From contig SVJO01000005.1 in NCBI GenBank assembly GCA_015068935.1, forward strand, positions 1 to 63,380: DNA of 63,380 nucleotides, in the 5' to 3' direction. Positions 26,320 through 34,857 of this stretch are shown here, piece after piece. The DNA comes from Oscillospiraceae bacterium (GTDB lineage Bacteria > Bacillota > Clostridia > UBA1381 > UBA9506). A program made the translations under genes and the position numbers. Every line of letters starts with the position of its first letter. Position 1 is the first letter of the stretch. Under the pieces are notes generated by a model that was given only the letters and a program-made list of their open reading frames with translations, had not been told where the DNA came from and did not search any database.

Positions 26320-26334
26320 TAAATTTTTTTAAAA

Positions 26335-26505
26335 TTAGTCTGCAACAGGTGCGTCTACAGGACAAACATTTGCGCAGTTTCCGCAGTCAATGCATACATC
26401 TGCATCAATAACAAATGTGCCGTCTCCTTCGCTAATGCATGATACGGGACATTCTGAAGCACATGCTCCGCAACTGATGCAATCCTCTGTGATTTTATAA
26501 GCCAT
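26335..26505 (-). CDS. 2[4Fe-4S] ferredoxin
   Basis: A 56-residue clostridial-type ferredoxin, the soluble low-potential electron carrier of anaerobes. Two Cys clusters are complete: 'CISCGACASECPVSC' and 'CIDCGNCANVCPVDA', the CxxCxxCxxxCP pattern. AAGGAGGTG lies about 6 bases before the ATG. A candidate promoter on the minus strand has an extended -10 (TGATAAAAT) near 26565. It may feed or drain electrons for the [FeFe]-hydrogenase further right in the window, but no linkage is shown beyond being in the same genome. Confidence 0.96.
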   Translation of the reverse strand: MAYKITEDCISCGACASECPVSCISEGDGTFVIDADVCIDCGNCANVCPVDAPVAD

Positions 26506-26679
26506 TTATTACACCTCCTTAATGATGTATAAAATTACTCTGCCGAGCTATTTTATCATAGTATAACATATTTGAAACAATAAATAAATATGTTTTTAAA
26601 AAAATTTAAAAAAATTTTTTGTTTTAGATGTATCCTTGATTCCTCCTATCAGAAACAGAAGAAATAGAAACTGTCATTT

Positions 26680-26715
26680 TGCAACACATCTGGCATATTA
26701 AAAAAATGTGTTGCA
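26680..26715. promoter_or_regulatory. Putative operator of the LexA-like repressor
   Basis: Perfect 10-base inverted arms TGCAACACAT (26680-26689) and ATGTGTTGCA (26706-26715) are separated by 16 bases, about 26 bases centre to centre. The right arm covers the -35 of the repressor's own promoter, which suits autorepression by a dimer binding both arms. Confidence 0.65.
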
Positions 26716-26739
26716 TTTTGCATTATTTTATGCTATATT
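26711..26739 (+). promoter_or_regulatory. Promoter of the LexA-like repressor gene
   Basis: TTGCAT (26711-26716) lies 17 bases from TATATT (26734-26739). Transcription would start near 26746, 17 bases before the ATG, with AAAGGGGG between. Confidence 0.65.
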
Positions 26740-26762
26740 ATATAGAGAAAGGGGGTTTTTGC

Positions 26763-27410
26763 ATGGCGGAACAAAATATCGGGGACAGAATTAAGAATAT
26801 GAGAAAGCGCAGGGAATTGTCTCTGCAAAAGGTTGCTGACTCACTTGATGTTAACCGTTCAAGCGTTATGCGCTGGGAAAAAGGAGAAACATCTAAAATT
26901 AAACTTCCTGTTATTGAAAAGCTGGCAAGCCTTTTCGGAACATCACCTCAGTATCTTCTTACAGGTAAGGAAAGAGACAGAGAAAAAGAAGGCTGGGTTG
27001 GTGAAAATGCGCAGGAGCTGGGAGAATTCTGCTCTTTGCCGCTCGTAGGCAGAGTATGTGCAGGGAACGGTCTTCTGGCTGAAGACAACGTAATAAGATA
27101 TGAAATTGCAGATAAAAAATACAACCGAAAGGAATATTTTTATCTGGAGGTTTCAGGAGATTCAATGGCACCTAGGCTTGATAACGGAGATTTGGTTCTT
27201 ATAAAAAAACAGTCATCAATTGACAGCGGAGATGTAGGTGTTTTCCTGATTGATGGTTGTGACGGTGTTGTTAAAAAGGTTAAGTACGATAAAAATTATA
27301 TAGAGCTTCACTCCTTTAATCCATATTATCCAGTAAGGCGATTTGAAGGTGCTGAAGTTCAACGCGTCAGTGTCGTTGGCAAAGTCGTGGAAAGCAAGCG
27401 CATATGGTAA
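26763..27410 (+). CDS. XRE-S24 self-cleaving repressor (LexA-like)
   Basis: A 215-residue regulator. An N-terminal XRE helix-turn-helix (about residues 5-66, 'SLQKVADSLDVNRSSVMRWE') is joined to a C-terminal S24/LexA peptidase domain. 'GRVCAGNG' contains an Ala100-Gly101 pair at the usual self-cleavage position. 'SGDSMAPRLDNGD' carries the Ser134 nucleophile and 'GVVKKV' the general-base Lys (171 or 172). It differs from true LexA in having an XRE domain, as in phage CI and many chromosomal stress repressors. The ATG at 26763 has AAAGGGGG upstream; an upstream in-frame start would lie inside the operator. It probably controls itself and perhaps the PHP gene behind it. Confidence 0.9.
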   Translation: MAEQNIGDRIKNMRKRRELSLQKVADSLDVNRSSVMRWEKGETSKIKLPVIEKLASLFGTSPQYLLTGKERDREKEGWVGENAQELGEFCSLPLVGRVCAGNGLLAEDNVIRYEIADKKYNRKEYFYLEVSGDSMAPRLDNGDLVLIKKQSSIDSGDVGVFLIDGCDGVVKKVKYDKNYIELHSFNPYYPVRRFEGAEVQRVSVVGKVVESKRIW

Positions 27411-27438
27411 TACCATGGCATATGAAGGGAATGACCAA

Positions 27439-28281
27439 ATGGAAAAACTAATAGATCTTCATACACATTCTGTTTATTCAGATGGAACCATGACACCTTC
27501 CGAGCTTGTATGTCATGCAAAAAAAGAAGGTATATCTGCAATTTCGCTTACCGATCATGATTCTGTAGACGGGGTTTGTGAGGCGCTTGAAAAAGGCAGA
27601 GAAATAGGAATTGAGGTTGTGCCGGGGATAGAGTTTTCTGTACAGTCAGAAACAGAAACGCATATTTTAGGTTATTATATAGATGTTGAATCACAGGCTC
27701 TTAAGAACGTTTTACCTAAGATTTTAAATACAAGACGTGAGCGTGGTTTAGAGACAGCAGAAAAGTTAAAAAAGCAGGGGATTGATGTGTCATATGAGGA
27801 TGCGTTATCGCTTGCACCGGGCGGACTGGTAGGAAGAGCGCATTTTGCAAGAATTATGACAGAGAGAGGATATACCAAATCAGTTAAAGAAGCATTTGAG
27901 CTTTATCTTTCCAGTGGCAAAAAAGGGTATTCTTCGCGTCAATATCTTACTGATGAGGAGGCAATCAGGATTATAAAGGAATCCGGAGGGGTATCTTTTG
28001 TTGCACATCTGCATCTCATACGCTTACCTGATGATGAGCTTTACGAATATTTAAAAAAGCTGAAATCTGCCGGACTTGACGGTATAGAGGGGTATTATAC
28101 TGAATATACGGGCCAAATGCAAAGTACTTATCAAAAAATGGCATCAAGCCTGTCTTTGGCAATTTCCGGGGGAACAGATTTTCATGCAGAATCAAAACCG
28201 CATATTTCTATAGGCAGAGGTCTTGGAGAAATGAAAATTCCATATGACATACTGACAGGAATAAAAACTTTAGTAAAGTAA
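27439..28281 (+). CDS. PHP-domain phosphoesterase
   Basis: A 280-residue metal-dependent hydrolase of the PHP (polymerase and histidinol phosphatase) superfamily. Metal-binding motifs are 'DLHTHSVYSDGTMTP' at the N-terminus, 'SLTDHDSVDG', 'GIEFS', 'VAHLHL' and 'GTDFHAE'. The plan resembles the RNase AM/YciV group that degrades short RNA or 3',5'-nucleotides; which substrate is used here is not clear. The ATG at 27439 has GAAGGG about 9 bases upstream. Other in-frame starts reach back into the repressor gene. No promoter is seen between, so the two genes are probably co-transcribed. Confidence 0.9.
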   Translation: MEKLIDLHTHSVYSDGTMTPSELVCHAKKEGISAISLTDHDSVDGVCEALEKGREIGIEVVPGIEFSVQSETETHILGYYIDVESQALKNVLPKILNTRRERGLETAEKLKKQGIDVSYEDALSLAPGGLVGRAHFARIMTERGYTKSVKEAFELYLSSGKKGYSSRQYLTDEEAIRIIKESGGVSFVAHLHLIRLPDDELYEYLKKLKSAGLDGIEGYYTEYTGQMQSTYQKMASSLSLAISGGTDFHAESKPHISIGRGLGEMKIPYDILTGIKTLVK

Positions 28282-28326
28282 TAATTAAATTTATATAAGC
28301 AGTTACTTTGTTTTTGAAAGGAAAGA

Positions 28327-29187
28327 ATGATAATGAAAATAGCAATTGCTGTGGACAGTACATGTGATTTATCACCTGAAATTATTGAGGAAAATCATAT
28401 AAAAATTGTGCCACTTTATGTTAATCTCGGGGAGAAAAGTTTAAAGGACGGAATAGAGATTGTTCCTTCTGATATTTTTGAATTTGTCAAAGAGACAGGA
28501 GAACTTCCTAAAACCTCAGCAGTTCCGATTGGTGAATTTTTAGATGTTTTTGAAGAATTTAAAAAAGATGCAGATGCAATTATATATTTTTCAATAAGCT
28601 CAGGTTTTTCGAGTTCGTATCAGAATGCAGTTGTTGCAGCACAGGAAATGGAAAATGTTTATGTTGTAGATACAAAAAATCTTTCTACAGGTGAAGGACT
28701 TCTTGTTCTTAAGGCTTGTAAAATGGTAAAGGATGGCGCATCTGTTGAAGAGATAGTCAGGGAGATGAATGTTCTTTCTGAAAAAGTTGATGCAAGTTTT
28801 GTTATAGAAAATCTCGATTTTCTGCATAAGGGCGGAAGATGCAACGCTCTTGCTCATCTCGGAGCAAATCTTCTTGGTATAAAGCCGTGTATTGAGGTTT
28901 TAAACGGGAAAATGTCATTAGGTAAAAAGTACAGGGGAAAGTTTGCATCAATACTTGAAAAGTATGTAGCTGATAAACTGACAAATGTTGAAGTTGACGA
29001 TGAATTTGCGTTTTTTACATATTCAGAATCTGACCCTGATTATGTAAAAGCAGGAATAGAAGCAGTAAAGAAGCTGGGAAAGTTTAAGAATTTATATATT
29101 ACAAAAGCCGGCTGTACAATAACAACCCATTGCGGAGGCAACACAATGGGGGTGCTTTTCATAAGAAAAGACAAAAAGGAAATGTAA
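28327..29187 (+). CDS. DegV family fatty-acid-binding protein
   Basis: A 286-residue cytoplasmic protein of the DegV/FakB family. Members bind a fatty acid and, with a FakA kinase, present it for phosphorylation. The N-terminal motif 'AVDSTCDLSPE', the central 'FSISSGFSSSYQNA' and the C-terminal 'HCGGNTMGVLF' are typical of the family. AAAGGAAAG lies just before the ATG. No fakA is in the window, so partner and ligand are unknown. A hairpin at 29204-29238 follows. Confidence 0.93.
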   Translation: MIMKIAIAVDSTCDLSPEIIEENHIKIVPLYVNLGEKSLKDGIEIVPSDIFEFVKETGELPKTSAVPIGEFLDVFEEFKKDADAIIYFSISSGFSSSYQNAVVAAQEMENVYVVDTKNLSTGEGLLVLKACKMVKDGASVEEIVREMNVLSEKVDASFVIENLDFLHKGGRCNALAHLGANLLGIKPCIEVLNGKMSLGKKYRGKFASILEKYVADKLTNVEVDDEFAFFTYSESDPDYVKAGIEAVKKLGKFKNLYITKAGCTITTHCGGNTMGVLFIRKDKKEM

Positions 29188-29203
29188 GTAAATTTGATAT
29201 GTG

Positions 29204-29238
29204 TGTTTAAAGGAGCTTTTAATAAGCTCTTTTTAAAC
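29204..29238 (+). terminator. Hairpin with T run after degV-family gene
   Basis: The stem GAGCTT/AAGCTC has a 5-base loop, is extended by outer GTTTAAA/TTTAAAC arms and contains T5. It ends 23 bases before the next start, so it may be a partial terminator inside a transcript. Confidence 0.6.
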
Positions 29239-29261
29239 ATATAAGAAAAAAGGAGACCTAT

Positions 29262-30167
29262 ATGAAAAAACTGCTTCGTCTTGTAGTATTTCTTGTTTTG
29301 TTTTTTATAGCGATTGTTCAGATAGGGCATAAAGATTATATAAATAAGTTCTTTTCAGAAATTAAATGGGAGGAATTTAATTTTGGAGTGCCCTCCATGA
29401 GCAATACAGAAACAGGGGAAACATTAAATGTTCATTTTATAGATGTAGGGCAGGGAGACTGTAGCTTCATTGAGCTCCCGAACGGAGAAAATATGTTAAT
29501 TGATGCGGGGGAGAAGACAGAGGCAGAGAAGGTTATAGGGTACATAAAACAACTGGGAGCAGAAAAAATAGATTATCTTGTAGGAACACATCCGCACAGT
29601 GACCATATAGGCGGGCTGGCCCAAGTAATCAATGAATTTGAAATAGGGAAAATGTATATGCCAAAGGCGGGCAATTCAACAAGGACTTTTGAAAATCTGC
29701 TTGATGCAATAGAAGAAAACAATGTCGATGTTTATACGGCAAGGGCAGGCGTATTAATATACGAAGATGAGAAGATAAAAATACAGATAATTGCTCCTGT
29801 GTCTAGCGGTTATGAAAGCCTGAATAATTATAGCGCTGTAATCAAAATAGATTATGCACAGACATCATTTTTATTTATGGGAGATGCCGAGCAGCTTTCT
29901 GAAAATGAGATAGAAGCAGATGTAGATTGTGATGTTTTAAAAGTGGGACATCATGGTTCTTATACATCATCTTCTAAGCAGTTTCTCCGCCGCGCAAGAC
30001 CTGAGCTTAGCATTATAAGTGTCGGGAAGGATAATGATTATGGGCACCCGTCAAAATCTGTTCTGGACAGGCTCGGTGGGATAGGGACAGAAATTTTAAG
30101 AACGGATAAGTCAGGGGATATTGTTATTCAGTCTGACGGGACAAATATATTTGTAAAGGAAGATTAA
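29262..30167 (+). CDS. ComEC-like metallo-beta-lactamase-fold hydrolase, membrane anchored
   Basis: A 301-residue protein. An N-terminal hydrophobic helix (about residues 4-22) puts the rest outside the cell. The domain begins 'VHFIDVGQGDCSFIELPNG', and the metal motifs are 'GTHPHSDHIGG', 'FMGDAE', 'VGHHGSYTSSS' and 'YGHPSK'. This is the stand-alone form of the C-terminal hydrolase domain of the competence channel ComEC, for which nuclease activity has been proposed. No ComEC channel part is present. GGAG lies about 7 bases before the ATG. The DUF3006 gene follows after 2 bases, a recurrent pair in Firmicutes. Confidence 0.9.
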   Translation: MKKLLRLVVFLVLFFIAIVQIGHKDYINKFFSEIKWEEFNFGVPSMSNTETGETLNVHFIDVGQGDCSFIELPNGENMLIDAGEKTEAEKVIGYIKQLGAEKIDYLVGTHPHSDHIGGLAQVINEFEIGKMYMPKAGNSTRTFENLLDAIEENNVDVYTARAGVLIYEDEKIKIQIIAPVSSGYESLNNYSAVIKIDYAQTSFLFMGDAEQLSENEIEADVDCDVLKVGHHGSYTSSSKQFLRRARPELSIISVGKDNDYGHPSKSVLDRLGGIGTEILRTDKSGDIVIQSDGTNIFVKED

Positions 30168-30169
30168 TT

Positions 30170-30367
30170 ATGGATGCTATAGTTGAAAGAATAGAAAACG
30201 GCATGCTGATTTTAGAGCTTCCTGACGGAAGCATAATTGAATTTCCAAAAACTCTTTTACCACAAGCAAAAGAGGGGGATGTGGTTGACTTCTGTGTTAG
30301 TATTGAAAAGACTGAGAAAAGAAAACGACAAATAAATGAACGAATGAACAAAATATGGAATGATTAA
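30170..30367 (+). CDS. DUF3006 small protein
   Basis: A 65-residue protein of the DUF3006 family. It starts 'DAIVERIENGMLILELPDG', followed by 'LPQAKEGDVVDF', a small beta-barrel pattern of alternating hydrophobic residues, and a basic helical tail ('EKRKRQINERMNK'). It is separated from the ComEC-like hydrolase by 2 bases, so the products probably act together, but the role is unknown to me. It lacks a signal peptide, so it should stay inside the cell unless carried by a partner. Confidence 0.85.
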   Translation: MDAIVERIENGMLILELPDGSIIEFPKTLLPQAKEGDVVDFCVSIEKTEKRKRQINERMNKIWND

Positions 30368-30423
30368 CATATTTTTTATGTTTGTTTTTTACAATTTGTA
30401 ACAAAAAAGTAAAATGTTTGTGA

Positions 30424-30452
30424 TTGACCTGTTATTGTATTAATGATATAAT
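30424..30452 (+). promoter_or_regulatory. Strong promoter of the SLH-protein gene
   Basis: TTGACC (30424-30429) lies 17 bases from TATAAT (30447-30452) and the -10 is extended by TGA. Transcription would start near 30459, giving an untranslated leader of about 87 bases with a hairpin at 30483-30509 (TCACT/AGTGA with inner ATTTG/CAAAT). Confidence 0.85.
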
Positions 30453-30545
30453 CAATAATGCAATAATATAATAGTGTATTTGTCACTTCAATTTGAGGGC
30501 AAATAGTGATTGTGACTTTAAAATATTTTAACGGAGGTAAAGAAT

Positions 30546-33302
30546 ATGCAAAGAACAAAGAGAATTATTTCTGTCATTGTTGCATTGCTTATGGTTTTGA
30601 GCGTAATGGTGCCAATGGCGAGTGCGGCAGAGTTTTCTGATGTTGCTACAACACATAAGTATTATACTGCAATATCAAATCTTTCTGCTTATGGTATTTT
30701 AGATGGATTTGAAGATGGTACGTTTCATCCGGATGACAATGTAACAAGGGCGCAGTTTGCAAAAATTATTTGTTTTGCACTTAATGCAGGCGCATCCACA
30801 ACAGGACCTGTTGAGACGGGATTTTCTGATGTTGATCCTGAACACTGGGCAGCAGGAAATATTAAAATGGCTGCATCAAGAGGAATTATAAACGGTATGG
30901 GAGACGGAACATTTTCTCCCGAAGCTAACATTAAATTTGAGCAGGCTGTTAAGATGATTGTTTGTGCACTTGGCTATGGGAACCATGCTTTAAAGTCGGG
31001 CGGTTATCCGCAAGGGTACATAAATGTAGCAGTTGATTTAAAACTCTTAAAAGGATTAGCCGCTGAAGATAATAAGCAGGGCAAGGATGCATCACGCGGA
31101 ACTATTGCTAAACTTGTTGACACGATGCTCGTGACAGAACAGCTTACAATGTCCGGTGAGCAGGGTGAATCTCTTAAAGAGCAGACGGTAAAAACAATCA
31201 GTGAAAACGGACAGGTTGTTTCGGTTTACGGCTCAACAATTTTTGAAGGTGAGACGAGCGATTGCAGCAGAAACCAGATTGAGCTTTTAATAGGCTCAAG
31301 AAGATATAAATATTCAGTTGAGGAACTCGGCAGTATTAAAAACAATATTGCTGGATATTTAGGCAAACGAGTTACTGTTTACTATGACGCAGATGACGAA
31401 CTCAGAGTTCCTATTTTAACTAATCTTACACTTCAGGCAAAGAAAAACATCATAACAGATGTTGATATTTCAGATATTGAAGACTTTTCAGATTCAGCAG
31501 TAGAGTATATTATGGATGCTGATTCAGGAGACACAGATGAGATTACAATTAATTCAGATGTAAATATTCTTGAAAATGGTGTGGCTACATCAGAGGGACT
31601 CTCAGATATCATTGACCTTTCGGCTCCCGGACAGATAACATTTATCGACTCCGATGCTGATGGCAGTGCAGATGTTATCTTTATTAAGAGCTACACAACA
31701 TTAGTTGTTAAATCCAAGACGGCTTCTGCATTTAAGATTTATGGTGAAAATTCAGAAAACCTTGTTCTTGACGAAGAACTTTCAAACATTACAATCATGA
31801 AAAACGGCAAGTCCTCAGAATTTAGTAATATAAATGTCGGAGATGTTGTTTCTTATGCATCAAGTGCAGGTGACAAGGTTATTGATGTTTTAGTTTCAAG
31901 CACATCTGTTTCAGGTTCTATATCACAGATAAGAACAAATGGTCAGATTAAAATAAAGACATCATCAGGAGAGAAGACATACACAACATCATCATATTTT
32001 GATAGTAATTCTACAATAGCACTTGAGGTTGGCTTAAGCGGTAAATTCTATATCGACGCATTTGGAAAGATTGCCAAAGTTGATGTTTCTTCAGCGGCTT
32101 CTTATACATATGCATACCTTTGCGATTTTGCAGATGTAGGTGGCTCAACGGAGTCTGAATATGCAATCAGGGTTATAAAAATAAATGGTGCATCTAATCC
32201 GTCGAAGGTTACATACTCCTTAGCTAGAAAATTTAAAATAGACGGAGAGCCATTCTCTGATTCTAATGACTTAGAAGACATAGAAGATGTATTTGAAACA
32301 TCGGCTGCAAACTACGACCCTGGATTTGGCACATTCGAACACGATTCACAAATAGGTCAGGTAATCAAGTTTACTACGAATTCATCAGGTAAAATTGACA
32401 GAATTTTTACAGTGGATTATGAGACAGATGATGCTAACAAGCTAAACATTACAGAAAAGACAGAGATTAAGTGTACAACAACAGGTCAGAGACTTGCCGG
32501 CATATACAATATCAGCGGCGCGAAGGTATTATTACTCAGTGAGGAAGAAGATGGCACTGATAAAATTAAGGGAAGCTCAGCTTCATACTTTAAGGCAAGC
32601 GATTCAACTACATATGACCTCTTAATTGTAGACCTTGACGATAATTACAAGACACCTGTTGTTATAGTATATGGTGCAAATGCTACAGCTTCTGTACAAT
32701 GGGAAGACAATGCACCAATGGTTGTAACAGATAAAGGACAGGAAATAGTAGATGGAAGAGAAGATGCTGTAACTTATGTGTCTGTTATTAAGCATTCAGG
32801 AGATACAGCTACGTACTACGCAAGTGAGGATGCAGCAGAAATATTTGATTCAGTAGAAATAGGCGATGTTATCAGAGTTTCTTCAGACTCAAAAGGAAAT
32901 GTTGAAGCTAAAAAAGTGACAACAACACTTGCCAAGATGCTTGCAGCTGGCGAAGAAGGCGGTCAGGAACCAGGTGCATCAGGCGAAGGTAATAATTCAT
33001 CTACCGAAAGAGCTGAATACAGACAGATATTCGGTACAGCTATGCAATTGGGCTCAGAGACACTTCGTGTAGCCAAGGCATTCGGAACAATCAGTTCAAG
33101 TGCTGATCAGGAGCTTATAACAATAAATAGTAACACAAAAGTAATTCTTATCGACAGTGACAAGATAGGAGGAAGCAATGCTATTAGCGAAGTTGCCCTG
33201 GAAGAAATTGTTGGCTATGAAGATAAGCCTGACGAAGCATCTAAAATTTTGATTTATACATCAAATTCACAGACAGCAAAAGCAGTCTTTATCTTTAGAT
33301 AG
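30546..33302 (+). CDS. S-layer homology (SLH) domain surface protein
   Basis: A 918-residue exported protein. A signal peptide (residues 1-28, ending 'MASAAE') is followed by three SLH repeats: about 29-85 ('FSDVATTHKYYTAISNLSAY'), 93-150 ('FSDVDPEHWAAGNIKMAA') and a diverged third at about 155-200. SLH repeats anchor proteins to pyruvylated wall polymers. The rest (about 210-918) is Ser/Thr/Asp-rich beta structure with short copper-amine-oxidase-like strands and no recognised enzyme domain. CGGAGG lies about 8 bases before the ATG. Strong promoter, structured leader and strong terminator suggest high expression, as for an S-layer or abundant surface protein. Confidence 0.92.
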   Translation: MQRTKRIISVIVALLMVLSVMVPMASAAEFSDVATTHKYYTAISNLSAYGILDGFEDGTFHPDDNVTRAQFAKIICFALNAGASTTGPVETGFSDVDPEHWAAGNIKMAASRGIINGMGDGTFSPEANIKFEQAVKMIVCALGYGNHALKSGGYPQGYINVAVDLKLLKGLAAEDNKQGKDASRGTIAKLVDTMLVTEQLTMSGEQGESLKEQTVKTISENGQVVSVYGSTIFEGETSDCSRNQIELLIGSRRYKYSVEELGSIKNNIAGYLGKRVTVYYDADDELRVPILTNLTLQAKKNIITDVDISDIEDFSDSAVEYIMDADSGDTDEITINSDVNILENGVATSEGLSDIIDLSAPGQITFIDSDADGSADVIFIKSYTTLVVKSKTASAFKIYGENSENLVLDEELSNITIMKNGKSSEFSNINVGDVVSYASSAGDKVIDVLVSSTSVSGSISQIRTNGQIKIKTSSGEKTYTTSSYFDSNSTIALEVGLSGKFYIDAFGKIAKVDVSSAASYTYAYLCDFADVGGSTESEYAIRVIKINGASNPSKVTYSLARKFKIDGEPFSDSNDLEDIEDVFETSAANYDPGFGTFEHDSQIGQVIKFTTNSSGKIDRIFTVDYETDDANKLNITEKTEIKCTTTGQRLAGIYNISGAKVLLLSEEEDGTDKIKGSSASYFKASDSTTYDLLIVDLDDNYKTPVVIVYGANATASVQWEDNAPMVVTDKGQEIVDGREDAVTYVSVIKHSGDTATYYASEDAAEIFDSVEIGDVIRVSSDSKGNVEAKKVTTTLAKMLAAGEEGGQEPGASGEGNNSSTERAEYRQIFGTAMQLGSETLRVAKAFGTISSSADQELITINSNTKVILIDSDKIGGSNAISEVALEEIVGYEDKPDEASKILIYTSNSQTAKAVFIFR

Positions 33303-33313
33303 AAGAACTTACG

Positions 33314-33345
33314 TGCCGCCCGCAAATAGCGGGCGGCATTTTACA
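33314..33345 (+). terminator. Terminator after the SLH-protein gene
   Basis: A perfect 10-base GC-rich stem (TGCCGCCCGC / GCGGGCGGCA) has a 5-base loop, followed by TTTTACATTT. Confidence 0.9.
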
Positions 33346-33413
33346 TTTAGAAACACCTGTATTTTCATGAATTTTCTGCACAAAAGAGCATAACCTTTGT
33401 ATCATTAAACGAT

Positions 33414-33443
33414 TTGACAAACTATACTTAAAAATGATATAAT
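33414..33443 (+). promoter_or_regulatory. Promoter of the D,D-carboxypeptidase gene
   Basis: The perfect -35 TTGACA (33414-33419) lies 18 bases from the perfect -10 TATAAT (33438-33443), which is extended by TGA. Transcription would start near 33450. Confidence 0.85.
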
Positions 33444-33480
33444 TAAAAGGTATACATAATTGAATTTTGTGGGGTGCTGT

Positions 33481-34785
33481 ATGAAAAGGTTTTTTAAGAA
33501 TTTAACAGTCTGTTTAATACTTGGCATAATGCTGCTTTCATCATCTGCAGGGTGGGCAGAAGGAGAGCCTGAAATATCTTCAGAAGCTGCAATTTTAGTA
33601 GATTTTAATGGCGGGGGAGTTATTTTTGAAAAAAATGCCGATGAAAAGAATTATCCTGCCAGCACAACAAAGATAATGACTGCAATTCTAGCTATTGAAA
33701 ATCTTGATTATAGTGAGGTTTTGACAGCGAGCGAAACAGCAATAGATATAGACCGCGATGGCAGCAATATGGGGATTTTATCAGGAGAAACCTTTACGGT
33801 AGAAGACCTTTTGTATGGGCTGATGGTTCACTCTGCAAACGATGCGGCAAATGTATTGGCAGAAGGTGTGGCAGGAACAATAGCTGATTTTGTTATCATG
33901 ATGAACGAAAAAGCAAGAGAACTTGGCATGACAAATACAAATTACGTAAATCCGCACGGATATCACCATGAAGACCACTACATGTCTGCAAGGGATTTAG
34001 CCACACTCGGCTCATATGCAATGAAAAATGAGAAGTTTAGAGCTATTGTTTCAACCCCTACATATGAGATTGCGCCTACTGAAAAATATAAAGAAATCAG
34101 ATACCTCTCAAGCAACAACATGCTGATTAACCCAATGAAGGGAAGAAAATATATCTATTCTCCTGCGAAGGGAATCAAGACGGGACATACAGGCGATGCA
34201 GGATATTGTCTTGCTGCATTTGCTGAAAAAGATGGTGTTTCATATGTATGCGTTACTATGAATGCTCCCATTGATGAAAATGATAATCATTCCTTTAAGG
34301 ATACAATAAACATTTTTGAGTATGGCTTTAAAAACTATAAAATGCAAACTATCTCAGATGCCGGTAAAATTCTTGCAACCTCTCCTGTGAAATGGGCAAA
34401 AGGGAATAAACATGCTGTGCTTACGACGAATAATACTGTAGAAGTTCTTCTTCCCACTGATTTTAAGGAAGCTGAACTTAAGACAAACATTATACTAAAA
34501 GAAAAAGTTACTGCACCTGTTAAAACGGGTGACGTTTTAGGCTCTATAGAATATATATATAACGAAAAATCTATAGGTGTTGTTGACCTTGTTGCCTCTG
34601 AAGATGTGAAGAGAAGTTTTATTAAAATGATTTTTGGCTCTCTTCTTGATTTTATCTTCAGTATATGGGTGATGGGACCGTTATTTGTTATAATTATTAT
34701 TCTGCTCATAATTCGCTCATATAATCTCAGGAAAAGACGTAAGATGCGACAGATGAGGAGAAGACAAAACAGGGAATATTTCTAA
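33481..34785 (+). CDS. D-alanyl-D-alanine carboxypeptidase (PBP5/DacF-like)
   Basis: Removes the terminal D-Ala from peptidoglycan stem peptides outside the membrane. The 434-residue protein has a signal peptide ending near 'GWAEGE' (about residue 27). Active-site motifs are 'PASTTKIM' (SxxK), 'HSANDA' (SxN) and 'IKTGHTGDAG' (KTG). A second beta-rich domain (about 280-370) is followed by a membrane helix ('FVIIIILLIIRSY') and a basic tail, which anchor it at the C-terminus. The ATG at 33481 has GTGGGG upstream; an in-frame TTG at 33460 lies before that site. DacF is the sporulation-linked form, but the class cannot be settled from sequence. Confidence 0.93.
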   Translation: MKRFFKNLTVCLILGIMLLSSSAGWAEGEPEISSEAAILVDFNGGGVIFEKNADEKNYPASTTKIMTAILAIENLDYSEVLTASETAIDIDRDGSNMGILSGETFTVEDLLYGLMVHSANDAANVLAEGVAGTIADFVIMMNEKARELGMTNTNYVNPHGYHHEDHYMSARDLATLGSYAMKNEKFRAIVSTPTYEIAPTEKYKEIRYLSSNNMLINPMKGRKYIYSPAKGIKTGHTGDAGYCLAAFAEKDGVSYVCVTMNAPIDENDNHSFKDTINIFEYGFKNYKMQTISDAGKILATSPVKWAKGNKHAVLTTNNTVEVLLPTDFKEAELKTNIILKEKVTAPVKTGDVLGSIEYIYNEKSIGVVDLVASEDVKRSFIKMIFGSLLDFIFSIWVMGPLFVIIIILLIIRSYNLRKRRKMRQMRRRQNREYF

Positions 34786-34857
34786 AATAGCGGCTTTTTC
34801 GCCTGATAGCTTCGGCGAAAACGGAAAAATGATATATTGATTTAGGAAGTGTGGAAT

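Noticed and set aside
30546-33302. Tandem-repeat array in the SLH protein beyond the SLH domains
   Set aside because: Asp/Ser-rich strands recur loosely but no regular repeat period could be seen.
34786-34857. S-box or cobalamin riboswitch before metH
   Set aside because: The gap is too short and holds only a small hairpin (34796-34821) without a T run on the plus strand.
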